A stretch of 64,000 bases of DNA from Leishmania mexicana MHOM/GT/2001/U1103 (Eukaryota > Euglenozoa > Kinetoplastea > Trypanosomatida > Trypanosomatidae): NCBI RefSeq assembly GCF_000234665.1, contig NC_018335.1:930001-994000 (forward strand), in the 5' to 3' direction. Both the position numbers and the translations under genes were made by a program. The notes under the pieces were generated by a model that was not told where the DNA came from, did no database searches, and saw only the letters and a list, made by a program, of their open reading frames with translations. Positions within the stretch are counted from its first letter, which is position 1, and each line of letters begins with the position of its first letter. This document shows, in pieces, positions 41,101 to 49,730 of this stretch.

Positions 41101-42007
41101 GCACCCTCTCGAGCGGTGGCATGCAGTCTAGCAGCTGTGTCCAGAGCTCTTCCTCCGTCGGGCACGCTGACGTGGCCTCCTCAAGCAGGCGACGACGTCC
41201 GGTGTAATTGTCCTTGGCGAGGTAGCGCAGCCGCTCCTCCCAGATGCGCTTGCCCTTCCTGCCAGTCACAGCGCACCCATCCACGAGCGTTTGATACGCG
41301 CGACGCGTCATTCCCATCTCACGGTAGGCACGCGCGTGGGTGATCCAGGTCGTCTGCTCCTCGGCCGACCCCATCGCGAGCACGTTGTGCAGGCCGGTCT
41401 GTACAGCAGATGCCTTGCCCTTCAGGACGTCGTAGGCTGTCAGAACACGCTCCTCAGCAAAGACGTGCTCCTCGGCAGCTTCGCCCTCCTCCGTCCGAGC
41501 GCTGCGCACCACTAGCGGGGCTGAGAGGCCTGAGGCAGGCGCAGGCAGTGACGAGTTCGGCGTTGCCAAGGACCCGGAGGGGGCAGGCGCTGCGCAGGCG
41601 CTCGGCGAGTCGGCAGCGGTGATCGACTTTCCCGCAGTGGGCGAGGGCACAGTCTCCAGCGTGGCAAGGTCCTCCAGCGAGAGCTTCACCTTCACGGGAG
41701 CGCCGCGGTCTGCATTGCTGCTCGACACTCCACTGGGGTGGCGCTCACCAGCCTGATTCACTGCTGCCCCGTCGTCCTCGCGCTTGGGTCTCCGTGTGCG
41801 TTCCTCCAGTCGCTCCATTGCGGCAAAGAAGTCGTTCTCGTCTCGCGTCATCTTTGGCGTTGTGTTAGCACCGGTGGTGAGCTCGGCTGTTGTGATAAAG
41901 CCCTTCGCACCACGACCGACACCGTATTGATAGCCCTTCGGCGGGTGTGGAGCGTGCCAATCCACCTTGGCGAGCAGCTGCTCGTACTTGTCCTTCTTCT
42001 CATCCAT
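38138..42007 (-). CDS. PRP6: PRP6-like pre-mRNA splicing factor (U5/tri-snRNP)
   Basis: A 1289-aa protein. The N-terminus holds the PRP1/PRP6 signature: GYQYGVGRGAKGFIT (residues 25-39), then an acidic/charged helix ending NDFFAAMERLEERTRR, as in PRPF6 (GY-x-G-x-GRGA-x-GF). Residues ~220-390 contain successive HAT/TPR-type repeats, for example KRIWEERLRYLAKDN, EELWTQLLDCMP, SEHLWLRLVQYVP and LPLLWARLARLETY. A second helical-repeat region runs from about 770 to 1180 (SRLWLMRLEEKRRAI, LALCAVAQLYYAAGQYARAL). A Ser/Ala/Glu-rich linker separates them. PRP6 bridges U5 and U4/U6 in the tri-snRNP; trypanosomes need it mainly for trans-splicing. It is longer than the human protein (about 940 aa), mostly through low-complexity insertions. 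Confidence 0.85.
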   Translation of the reverse strand: MDEKKDKYEQLLAKVDWHAPHPPKGYQYGVGRGAKGFITTAELTTGANTTPKMTRDENDFFAAMERLEERTRRPKREDDGAAVNQAGERHPSGVSSSNADRGAPVKVKLSLEDLATLETVPSPTAGKSITAADSPSACAAPAPSGSLATPNSSLPAPASGLSAPLVVRSARTEEGEAAEEHVFAEERVLTAYDVLKGKASAVQTGLHNVLAMGSAEEQTTWITHARAYREMGMTRRAYQTLVDGCAVTGRKGKRIWEERLRYLAKDNYTGRRRLLEEATSACPTEEELWTQLLDCMPPLERVPCLQRAVLACPSSEHLWLRLVQYVPSSQDQRALLQKALQYTPTLPLLWARLARLETYQTGKEMFQAAAARYPSLALIIEAAKYVEWHVLAHYWACRFLPPSTTSQLAEDRGSEVSEAEEGDAGRAASMGAMYAAVQRADTEVRDLVRTAQRNYLDLSEAGSRHAWLSLALSLLHKDSVKGHGGTEVPNRNGEAAETSRAATAAPSVYVCTAAHMFLCIVDPNDKKGAAYTIPATWLEDLVALLPADAASRHSVQCVLWYSWLRLQQQQLESMNTSNQHSETLAVVGSSATAAVARSTATMSPRDILPVLASAVLSASTAVLHDDLPALLRCGRADSARTEEGAAVPSTARQPAVARTALDARSAEQRVVEEEEEELGKPSVAPAAASTTPAPVKAKAADAESELPLPPPLVVALASLLGSTTHVAASAAGLLAGASLGPQGPKAELNAASSVPTDARARSQLSLALELLLVEVPLAVSDALYRRGCFAAALSFIDWLLHTINSSTTGQAAGALRLYVARSKMLAAVGDTTAADACLASAIDAAKGAAATVQQQQREEEVWVKLAVLRRSQGQPIDALLVDALQRFPRSSRLWLMRLEEKRRAIQQRQDVLAPTSTGVPVIDLLRQDEPLASDVRELRVLCKKALAPDHCRAVAAVWVFVAARVEAELLQNVAAARALLTDALAACAADLQSTRSHVLARGVSAQELERQASAVARIGVTQVMLDAQYGTPGQALEMVQEVLQKLPKTREGTFAMAQDDAVGELQGLFISLEPPASRGRAAAQVMRQWKSREPLALCAVAQLYYAAGQYARALDQAKKAVQLSKGRCGDAVGLLWRMAESPAMQPLVREAMSGKTGEDSDRSGEGEKRVDTLSDAASVGQITAEAIQQWVFSVMIFSADASVGSGSISGASCALATEDDAPAASTGSPATPLIVVPNSGPLWITVAKAEDPSNVTLLGYRRSVAEMLRDVANRILLKGPESASVATRT

Positions 42008-42065
42008 TATGCGTTACACGGTGACCACAACGAGAGCTGAGATAGGGAAATGTGTATATAACTGC

Positions 42066-42121
42066 AGGGAAAGAGAGAGATAAAGCCAGGGCAGGAGCAA
42101 AGCAGGTGGGGGAGAGGGGGA
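42066..42121 (-). promoter_or_regulatory. Polypyrimidine tract upstream of PRP6-like gene
   Basis: A purine-dominated stretch on the plus strand only ~60 nt before the PRP6-like ATG. On the coding strand it is a C/T tract well placed to specify spliced-leader addition. Confidence 0.55.
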
Positions 42122-42404
42122 CCTCGCATGCGCCGCCCGCCTTTGCAGCGTCCTTCACACGCTTTCTCGTACCCTAGTTATGCTGTTATGCGCGTGTCAG
42201 CTCCACCTGGACACGTGGTGGCCCTTTTCTGTGTTCGATTCGCGGATGGGTGTTCGTTGATGTCGCGCACAAGTGAGGTGAGTCGGTCAGCGGACGAGAA
42301 AGAAAAGGTGTAGGAAGATGGATGCAGGAGATGGTGCAGCAGCCGCGTCCGCAGGGGAGGGTGAGGATGGTATCTGTGTGCTGCAGAAAATATGTCCCCC
42401 GCAT

Positions 42405-42421
42405 GGGGGGGGGGGGGGGGG
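42405..42421. repeat. Run of 17 guanines
   Basis: A G homopolymer on the plus strand in the PRP6-like 5' spacer; it reads as a C run in the primary transcript. Confidence 0.9.
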
Positions 42422-42930
42422 CATGGCGTTTCTGTTTCACGGCGGCGGCCTTGGCACGCATGGCCCGCAGCAGTGACCGCACACACCGGAGGTGTACGTT
42501 TTCTCGGCTTCTACTTTTCTTGGCACTTTTGCAGAGCAGTGTGGCAACCCCAATGTGTGTCAGTGGACGCTTGAAAAAGAGTGCGCCTCCCTCCCGCTCT
42601 CGCTCTCCGCACCTCTTCGGTCATCATTATCCTCCTCCCTCCCGACCCAACGAACGCACCGCGCACTTGGCTCCGCGTAGCTCGCTCAGAACTGCCGTGG
42701 TGATGGCGGTGGGGGGAGGAGCAGTTGCTGCCGTTTCCTTACCTTGTCTCTGTTGCCCACATAAAACGAATGCGCATTCAGGCAAACCAGCCACATACTT
42801 GTGTCTGTCGGTTGCGGTCCCCAGTCTCAGCCCCGCGGCGGATTGTGTGTAAGTCCAGAGTCTCTCACCGCAGCCCAGCCCTCGTGCCGTGGGACAAGGA
42901 AAAGCAGCTAAGCAGACCCCCAGCCCACCC

Positions 42931-42955
42931 GTGCGTGCGTGCGTGCGTGCGTGCG
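42931..42955. repeat. GTGC tetranucleotide repeat
   Basis: About six perfect units in the spacer between the single-pass protein and PRP6-like genes. Confidence 0.9.
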
Positions 42956-43271
42956 AGAGAGTGACTGAGTGGGACAGAGAAAGACGAGTCAAAAAAAAAG
43001 GCACGACAAAGACGCGCAGAAGACACCGGCGCAGCCAACCAGCGTAAGCGAGCTCGCTATGCCTTCGCAGCACAAACACGGTGTGTCTCACGACAGCAAT
43101 GCGAAAACTTGGCAGGCACGCCCCGAAACACGAGCGTGAACCTCACAAGGCCGCAGCCGCACCTCGACTGAGAAGAGCCGTTGGCGAGATGCAGCGAGGC
43201 AGCCGCTCCTTCTCCCCTCTCAGCGGTGTTGATGATCGGTGCTCACGCTCTGAGTTGCGTCCCCTGCGGCA

Positions 43272-43760
43272 CTAGCGCGGGCGCACCTCCTCGAGGTAGT
43301 CGTCGTCGTACATATCGCGGCGCTGCTCCAGCGAGGCACCCATCCGATCCACACGTGCGTCAAGCAGCGACTGCAGATACATCCCCTGCCACCCCACGTA
43401 GATGATCATGACAGCGTACATCCAGTAGAACCAGCGAAAGTCAATCTTCTGCAGCGGGCCTTTTGCCTGCGCGTACTTGATGAGGCTCTCCCTCAGCACG
43501 TTCGTGTCCACGTCCTTGAAGTCTTCGGGGTTGATCTTGCCTTTGTTAATGCGAGACTGGCGGATGTAGCGCCGCATAGCGCCGTAGTTGCTGTGCGAGT
43601 ACATGAAGAAGCGCGGCAGATCAATGACCAGGTAGGCGGCATCTCGTATCGCACATTGCAGCTTGTTCACGGCCGGATCCCAGTGCGTGAACGTCCGTAT
43701 GTCGTGCTGCAGCGTGCGCGTCACCGTATGCACAAACGACACAGGTGGTGCGCCCGCCAT
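43272..43760 (-). CDS. Single-pass membrane protein, probably mitochondrial
   Basis: A 162-aa protein. One hydrophobic segment lies at about residues 107-128 (FRWFYWMYAVMIIYVGWQGM), flanked by basic and amphipathic helices. The N-terminal part has FFMYSHSNYGAMRRYIRQSR and the C-terminus is acidic then basic (YDDDYLEEVRPR). The N-terminal ~30 residues lack acidic residues apart from one Asp. Composition and layout suggest an accessory subunit of an inner-membrane complex of the kind found in trypanosomatid respiratory enzymes and ATP synthase, but I do not recognise which. The start is the ATG at 43760; a CA microsatellite lies 21 bp upstream and, if read through, gives His-Thr repeats. Confidence 0.75.
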   Translation of the reverse strand: MAGAPPVSFVHTVTRTLQHDIRTFTHWDPAVNKLQCAIRDAAYLVIDLPRFFMYSHSNYGAMRRYIRQSRINKGKINPEDFKDVDTNVLRESLIKYAQAKGPLQKIDFRWFYWMYAVMIIYVGWQGMYLQSLLDARVDRMGASLEQRRDMYDDDYLEEVRPR

Positions 43761-43778
43761 CAGCTCGCGTCTCAGCCA

Positions 43779-43810
<32 letters not shown>

Positions 43811-44728
43811 CAGGGGGAGAGGAGTTATGCAAGAGACACTAGGTACGTGAAGCAGGGCTCGGAAGTGCAAGGCTTAGTGGGCTTGGCTTGCCACCCTCTT
43901 TTCACCTTATGCACGCCGGTGGAGTGGACAGTAGAGATCGTCCAGTGCTGTGCGCAACAACGGCCATCCCCGGGTGCGCAACCGTGTCACGGAGACACGG
44001 CGCGATTGTGTGCAGCACAGAGAAAGGAGAGCACGGAAAAAAAAGGATGTGGGAGGTTGTCGGTGCGCAGGTGTCGTGATGGAAAGCAATCCGAGAGAAG
44101 GGAGGCAGGACATAGCGCCAGCACCAGCGCTGGACCGCATCGGCGGGGTCAGAAGTACGATGGCCAACCGCAAAGCGAAGGAAACAGGCAAAAAAGGGGG
44201 AAAAAGCAGCGTGTCGACTGTACGCGGGCGAAAAAAAAAATAAACCAACGCCATTGCCTCGCTGGTTCGTCTGGCTTGTCACGCCGGCCCCCTTTTTTTG
44301 TCACGTTGCTCGTGTGCTCGCTCGTTTTCTCTTTGTGTCGCGCCCGTTTTGAGCATGTTGCAGTCGTAGCGTGATGGAGTGGTCGAGCACCCGCCATTCG
44401 CGGTTCGTGGTGATGGGCTCGAGACTGAAAGGGAGGAAGTATGGCGGCGCGGCAGCGAGGCGTCCGCCGCAGCAGACGCTTGCAGCCCTGATGCACTCGC
44501 CTGTTTCTTCTACACCCATTGCTGCACGAAGCAGCACAATCACACACACACACACACGCCCGCACGAAAGAAAAATTCTGCTACTCATCGATCGAGCAAA
44601 TCGCACAAGACGGCCATCTTCTAAAGGGAGGGGGGATATAGGGGGAGGTGTAAAGGAGTCTAAGGGAAAGGAGTGGAGACACACGCAGTGGTCCGAGCAC
44701 AACGACGGGGGAAGCGCCTCTGTGCTCC
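43761..44728. other. Spacer upstream of the single-pass protein
   Basis: 968 bp with the CA/TG microsatellite, a purine tract at about 44021-44055 and A runs near 44220-44240. No gene is seen. Confidence 0.7.
43782..43810. repeat. TG/CA microsatellite in a 5' UTR
   Basis: About 14 TG units ending 21 bp before the start codon of the single-pass protein (CA in the transcript). It probably lies within the mature 5' UTR, or marks where the splice acceptor must lie closer still. Confidence 0.95.
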
Positions 44729-45529
44729 CTAACCCACAACATCGACGGAGGTCTGAATCACATCGCCTTGGCAACCAATGTCCCCCAGATACGGCTGCAG
44801 CAAGCACGCAAAGAGCCGCGCGTCCATCACAAGCTCCCCAACGCGCTCGCGCACTACATCACGCAGGCTCTCCACGTCTCCATAGACACCGCCTCCGCTG
44901 TTTGAAGCGGCAAAGTGCGAAGAGCTAGCGAGCGGGTAGGCGTTCGGGACATCTCGCGGCATGGGGCACACCGTGACGGCGCCATCGATCTGAATCACGT
45001 GCCGCGAAAGTGTCCACACGGCTGTCTGGATGTGCCGCCGTGACGGAACCAAGTCCAGCAAGCGCCCGAACACGGCATCGCGCACGACTACCTTAGACAG
45101 CTCCCGCTTGTCCATCGTCGACAGCAACGGAATGTCGGCATGTGTAGCGGGAGGAGGCGACAGCGCTACAGGTGAGGAAGAAGGCCCAGAAAACAGCTCT
45201 GTCGAGGGGGGACGGCTGCGACGCTGCGGCGGAGTCATGTAGCCCCGCCCAGCTGCTGTCTCTGCCTCCTCATGAGAGAAGTCGTTCGTGTATGCCGTGT
45301 AGTGACTGCATTGCTCTCCTGCCCGTGGTAGGGATGGGCGCGACTGGGCACGCTGCAGTGAGCTGGAGTTGCGCGCGGTGATGGAGCATGCGTTGTGCCG
45401 TAGCTGATAGAGGAGGCTGAAGCGGACGATTGGGGCACCAGCTGTGCCCGCAGCAGAAGCCTGTGCCTGCCCTGCTATGCCGTCGCCGTCGCCGTCCGAC
45501 GGTCTTGAGGAGTTGATCGCGTACGCCAT
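44729..45529 (-). CDS. 266-aa protein of unknown function
   Basis: I do not recognise this protein. Residues 1-130 are low complexity (Ser, Ala, Pro, Gln). Residues ~135-266 look ordered: DKRELSKVVVRDAVFGRLLD, then HIQTAVWTLSRHVIQIDGAV with alternating strand-like hydrophobics, and a C-terminal helix-rich end (ESLRDVVRERVGELVMDARL then FACLLQPYLGDIG). This suggests a small alpha/beta domain. No catalytic motif is visible. The start is the first ATG (45529); an upstream open extension starts at GTG and was not used. Coding is supported by the change from spacer-like to protein-like composition at both ends. Confidence 0.62.
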   Translation of the reverse strand: MAYAINSSRPSDGDGDGIAGQAQASAAGTAGAPIVRFSLLYQLRHNACSITARNSSSLQRAQSRPSLPRAGEQCSHYTAYTNDFSHEEAETAAGRGYMTPPQRRSRPPSTELFSGPSSSPVALSPPPATHADIPLLSTMDKRELSKVVVRDAVFGRLLDLVPSRRHIQTAVWTLSRHVIQIDGAVTVCPMPRDVPNAYPLASSSHFAASNSGGGVYGDVESLRDVVRERVGELVMDARLFACLLQPYLGDIGCQGDVIQTSVDVVG

Positions 45530-46504
45530 GGGCTGTGTGCGAAGCTGCACCACTAGCGCGCTCTCAAGGGGGATGTGAAAGGTGGTGCCCCAGCACGCTG
45601 ACTCTCTTGACTCTCTTGTCACGGAGCACTAGCTTGGCGAGTGCAAAAGAAGGCGCCGGAAAACGAAACACACGCAGAGAAGCTCGATGAAAGACGAAAG
45701 GGTGCACAGCGATGCAACGCACAGAAGCCCGTTTCCTCCAGTCTAGGGGAGAGGGGCCTTGACGGGCTCGCGGTATGCACGCAGAGAGAAACGGTGGACT
45801 GGGGCTCACCTTCCTAGTGGACGATGGTGGCGTCTCCCTTTCGAGGATGAGAGGCAAGGAGTTGGCGAATGATGAGTGAGGCGCGCAGTGATCTTATCGT
45901 TTCGTGACGATCGAGTAGGTTACCGTAGCTGCCGTATGCGGAGACCCTACGTGCAGGTGGCTTGGTGGCACTGCTATACAATACACGTCATCGCCAGAGG
46001 CTCACAGAGAAGGAGAGAGGCAACGGATTGGAGTGGGGGAGAAGTGGGTCAGCGTACGGCAAAGAAAAACGCAAAAGGGGGCGTTTGTGAGCAGAGGGAG
46101 AGAGGGTGAAGCGAGAGGACCGATGCGGGGTGTGCATGCGTTGCATGTGGAGGAGGGAAAACGCAGCTGGAAGTAGCCCGCACGCCTGTGCGCAAGTGGG
46201 GGCCTACGACCTTTCGCTGCACTGTCTTGTCAAAGGATCGCACATGAGTGCGCGCCGCTGCTTCCCTACACGAGACATACACCCCGAGGTCGTCCACAAA
46301 GAGTTGGCAACACACCAGAGAAGGACGACGACACGGGTACGTGTGCGCACAAGACTATTCCCACGATTCTTTTTTCTCTGCGCGGGCGTGCATGTACGCA
46401 CGCTGGGTTTCTCCAGCGACGCCTATTTCGAAAACCATCATTCTGCTCTCCCTCCCTAGGGCCACCTTCCCATCCAGCATAACACATGGAGGCGTCGCAA
46501 CCGC
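45530..46504. other. Spacer between MED14-like and 266-aa genes
   Basis: 975 bp with purine tracts (about 46005-46050 and 46084-46115) and no coding sequence I can support. Confidence 0.7.
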
Positions 46505-48502
46505 TTAGGAGGGAGCAGAGGCACACACGCACTGCCACAAGAAGGCCTCCATATCCACCACGGCCATCGAAGACTTCCGAGTTGCTGTATTTACGCCGAC
46601 CGCGGCTGAGGCGACCAGGGACGAAGTCCCGAGAGGCAGCGTCACCCGTCGCGTGGAGAGGTCAGTGCCCCGCACACACTCGAACATCACGGTGCCGCCT
46701 GTCACTGTCATCTTTACATGCGCCATGGGCGCTGATGACACGAAGAGCGCTGACAAGGAGAGGTGAATGCTAATTTGCGTGCCCGGCCGCACCTCCACCT
46801 CGACGAGCCCACCGAGCCCGCCGTCCGTGAAAAACGACTGCTGGAGGGATTGAAGCTGGGTGGCCAAGGTGTCCATCACGACGGCGCAGACCAAGCGGTT
46901 AGCCGCCTGCAGTCCACCACTCAGCCCCTCCTGTGCAAAGGCCAGCCGCAGAAAGCTCTGCAGTGCCTCACGATCCTGAGGCACAACTCTTGCAAAAGGC
47001 GAAGGCGTGGGTGCTTCAGGCAATGGCAAAACAGAGTTGACGGTGCCGTGAGCACTGCTGTGAGCTATTAAGGGGGCTAGACCAACTGTGGTAGGCGCAG
47101 CCGGTGGGGCGGATGGGGTCTGTACAAGAGGCACCGCCAATGCTGACTGCGAGGTCAAGAGCGACGCCCCGGCGCCGGTGGTGAAGATGTTCCAGTAGAG
47201 CGCCACGAGCGTCCACTGTCGGCGCCGCACGTCATAGGTGAGGTCCACGAAGAGTGCATGCTGCACACACACGCGCACGATGCCGCCCTCAGCGCAGACA
47301 AACTCGGCGTAGACAACGTCGCTAAGGAAGGCGTCTTGCTGCGACTCGGTGAAGCTCTGCAGCGCCTCGCGCAAGGCGACTCGGTACGCGGCAACATCGC
47401 GGGCCACACACGGCACCTCACGCAGCAAGTGCGCTTTGGTGTGCACACACCAAGCCCGCTTCAACATGAGACGCTCCGCCTCCGAGTTGAGCTGCGCAAG
47501 CTCCTGGACAGCAGGAGAGACGTACAGTGGCGCGCACACAGCGTTCACGCGTGGCAGCAGCGCGGCGCGGGCAGTGTAAAGGGCGAAGCGACGTTTGCGC
47601 TGCTGCGTGGCCAGCCGGTCCCAGTAGTTGTGCGTATCTGGTGTCACCGCTGTAGACGCCGAGGGGGATGCAGCAGAGTCGCCGGCCTCGTCGCGTGGCC
47701 GCTTACCGGTAGCGGAAGTGCCACCGGCCGTCGGGCGACGACGAAACACGATGTTCACGTTTCGGCTAAAAGCGCTCAGGGCACCTTCGGCGAGAGGCAC
47801 GAGATTCAGAAACGGCTGAATGCAGCTCACCTTCTTTGCTTCCGACGCTGAAGCGGCCGTGCCTGCCTCGCGTATATCACCACCCTGAACCCGCGCCACG
47901 GCCCCCGCCGCCCTTGTACCTTGGAAGCCCTGTGCAATGCGATCGAAGCGACGCAGTGCGAGCATGAGTACAGGATTCTGGCGCACCGCCTCACAGCTCA
48001 CACGGCAGGCGCCGTCCGCCTCGTCATCAGCCTCTGCTGTGCGTCCTGATGTGAGGAAAGACGTCTTCACAGCTTCCGTGTGCACGCGACGACGATCTGC
48101 ACGTCCCGAAAACTGAACAAGAAGGTGCTTGACGCGCTGCAGTCGTTGTAAGCGCCGGCGGCACTCCGCCACGTCAGCCTCGGTCAGCGGCGCCGCCTCC
48201 CCATCCGCATCGGTTGCGTGACGTGAGCTCACTTTATGGCGTGTCTCAACGGCGCCGTCCGCGGCAGAGCCGCTGCCTTCGTCCTCTACCTTGACCAAGT
48301 CACCATCCTCGACCTCCCAACCGGACTTAAAGGAGACGTGGCCGCTGGCGTCAGTGGATCCAAGGTCTTCACGCAGCTGCACCGCGTAGTCAGTCAGCAG
48401 GCGCCCCACCGCTGTCGTGATTGTCCGTACGCCCGCGCCGCCGACGGTGCCACGCCGCTGCAGGTCGGCCGCCTGCACTGCGGGCTCGCCATGAGACGCC
48501 AT
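46505..48502 (-). CDS. 665-aa protein with weak Mediator MED14 resemblance
   Basis: From the ATG at 48502 this protein is alpha-helical at first: TTAVGRLLTDYAVQLREDL, then LQRLQRVKHLLVQFSGRADR. The middle has a signal of the type seen in MED14 (the FVDLTYDVRRRQWTLVALYW stretch near residue 430 recalls the strand pattern ending WxLL). A beta-rich C-terminus follows (ISIHLSLSALFVSS, HVKMTVTGGTVMFECV). A divergent Mediator-like complex has been described in trypanosomes at the spliced-leader RNA promoter, so a MED14-type scaffold is conceivable. The resemblance is slight and based on pattern only. The 126-codon upstream extension is spacer-like (hydrophobic Leu/Ser/Phe) and lacks a supported ATG, so it was dropped. 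Confidence 0.6.
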   Translation of the reverse strand: MASHGEPAVQAADLQRRGTVGGAGVRTITTAVGRLLTDYAVQLREDLGSTDASGHVSFKSGWEVEDGDLVKVEDEGSGSAADGAVETRHKVSSRHATDADGEAAPLTEADVAECRRRLQRLQRVKHLLVQFSGRADRRRVHTEAVKTSFLTSGRTAEADDEADGACRVSCEAVRQNPVLMLALRRFDRIAQGFQGTRAAGAVARVQGGDIREAGTAASASEAKKVSCIQPFLNLVPLAEGALSAFSRNVNIVFRRRPTAGGTSATGKRPRDEAGDSAASPSASTAVTPDTHNYWDRLATQQRKRRFALYTARAALLPRVNAVCAPLYVSPAVQELAQLNSEAERLMLKRAWCVHTKAHLLREVPCVARDVAAYRVALREALQSFTESQQDAFLSDVVYAEFVCAEGGIVRVCVQHALFVDLTYDVRRRQWTLVALYWNIFTTGAGASLLTSQSALAVPLVQTPSAPPAAPTTVGLAPLIAHSSAHGTVNSVLPLPEAPTPSPFARVVPQDREALQSFLRLAFAQEGLSGGLQAANRLVCAVVMDTLATQLQSLQQSFFTDGGLGGLVEVEVRPGTQISIHLSLSALFVSSAPMAHVKMTVTGGTVMFECVRGTDLSTRRVTLPLGTSSLVASAAVGVNTATRKSSMAVVDMEAFLWQCVCASAPS

Positions 48503-49730
48503 GAAGATCGGCCTAGGAAGGAGGTTTGAGCAGGACAAAGAGGGCGTGACCAAACGCACGCAGACACGCACCCACCCGAGCACGCGTGCGACCGCTGTTG
48601 GCCGTGCGCTTCCAAAGACTCTGAGGTAGCGCTGGAGAGAGAGTGAACTCGCAACGGAGAAAACGAGAGGAGCAATGACGATGAGGGAGAGGAAGGAGAG
48701 CGACGGGGCCAGTGACTCATGCGCGATACGGGACTGCGGATACAGAAAGAGTGAAGAGAACACACCAGTGAGCCGGCACTGCGTCACGGGCCGGTCGGTG
48801 TGGTGGCGGGTCCTCTCCCTGTCAAACAGTCGTTCGTTCCGCTCACCTTCTCTCGCCGTTTCCTTTGCGGAGAGACGCAAGAGGAAGTGGCAGCCTTCAT
48901 GGGCGTTGATGTGGGTGCACGCTTCTGTGAGAGAAGTCGGTGTCTAGATAGGCACAGAGCGCATCCTTCCGCAGCACTGCCCGCTCCGCTGTTGGCCCAG
49001 CCGCTGGCGCAACGACGAGGGAGGGAGGGAGGGAGGAGGGCAAAGGGAAGAGGAGACGACCATCCAGCCGCCATGGCTGATAAGTCCATCCGCCATCCTC
49101 ACAGGTTCGATCCGCCCCCACCTCCGCCTCCGCCGTCCCAGCCCCCATTTCGCTTTTTCGTTGGTTTCAGCTTGCTTGACGCGCGTTTCGCTGACACCGT
49201 GGCACAGGAAAGACGGGAGCCGCCACCACCACCACCCCACAACGCGAAAGACGCGATGGCCCCTCAGCCAAACAAAGAAGCCAACAGAGTGCGAAGTCGT
49301 GGGACAGGTACGGAAGGCGATGCGGGAGGAGGAGGGGGGGGCACGAGCGCCGAAGGACAGCGAGTGACAGACGACAGACGCAACCACTCCCCCAAAACGA
49401 AGACCAAAAGAGGGGGCTGCATGCAATCAACGCAGAACGGCAGAGGAGGTGCGGAACACAGTAGGAGGCGGTCACACGCAGAGCGAGACATGCACGCGCC
49501 TGTGCACCATACCTGACGGAAAGTGTTGGGCAATGCGATGAGCGAATTGATGCCGCCGGACGAGGGCAGCATGAGAAGCGAGAAAGAAAAGATGTACAGT
49601 TAAAACGACAAAGGAAAAAGGAAGAGCACTGCGTAGAGCCATGCGTGCCGCTAACGCTCTCAATCCTCCTCTTTTCTCAGAAGCGGCCCTTCTCGCAGCC
49701 GCGCGGACAGACCCGGCACTATGGGTTGCC
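48503..49730. other. Spacer upstream of the MED14-like gene
   Basis: 1.2 kb with a long purine tract (48634-48708), a GAGG-type repeat (about 49017-49040) and poly-G/GGA patches at 49325-49340. No gene is seen. Confidence 0.7.
48634..48708 (-). promoter_or_regulatory. Polypyrimidine tract upstream of MED14-like gene
   Basis: A purine-rich stretch about 130 nt before the ATG at 48502. The likely splice acceptor lies between it and that ATG, which supports excluding the N-terminal extension. Confidence 0.5.

Larger units (their letters stand above)
42008..43271. other. Spacer upstream of the PRP6-like gene
   Basis: 1.26 kb with a long purine tract (42066-42121), a 17-G run (42405-42421) and a GTGC tetranucleotide repeat (42931-42955). 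No gene is seen. Confidence 0.7.

Noticed and set aside
48503..48880. N-terminal extension of the MED14-like protein
   Set aside because: Spacer-like hydrophobic low complexity across the polypyrimidine tract; the ATG at 48502 is better.
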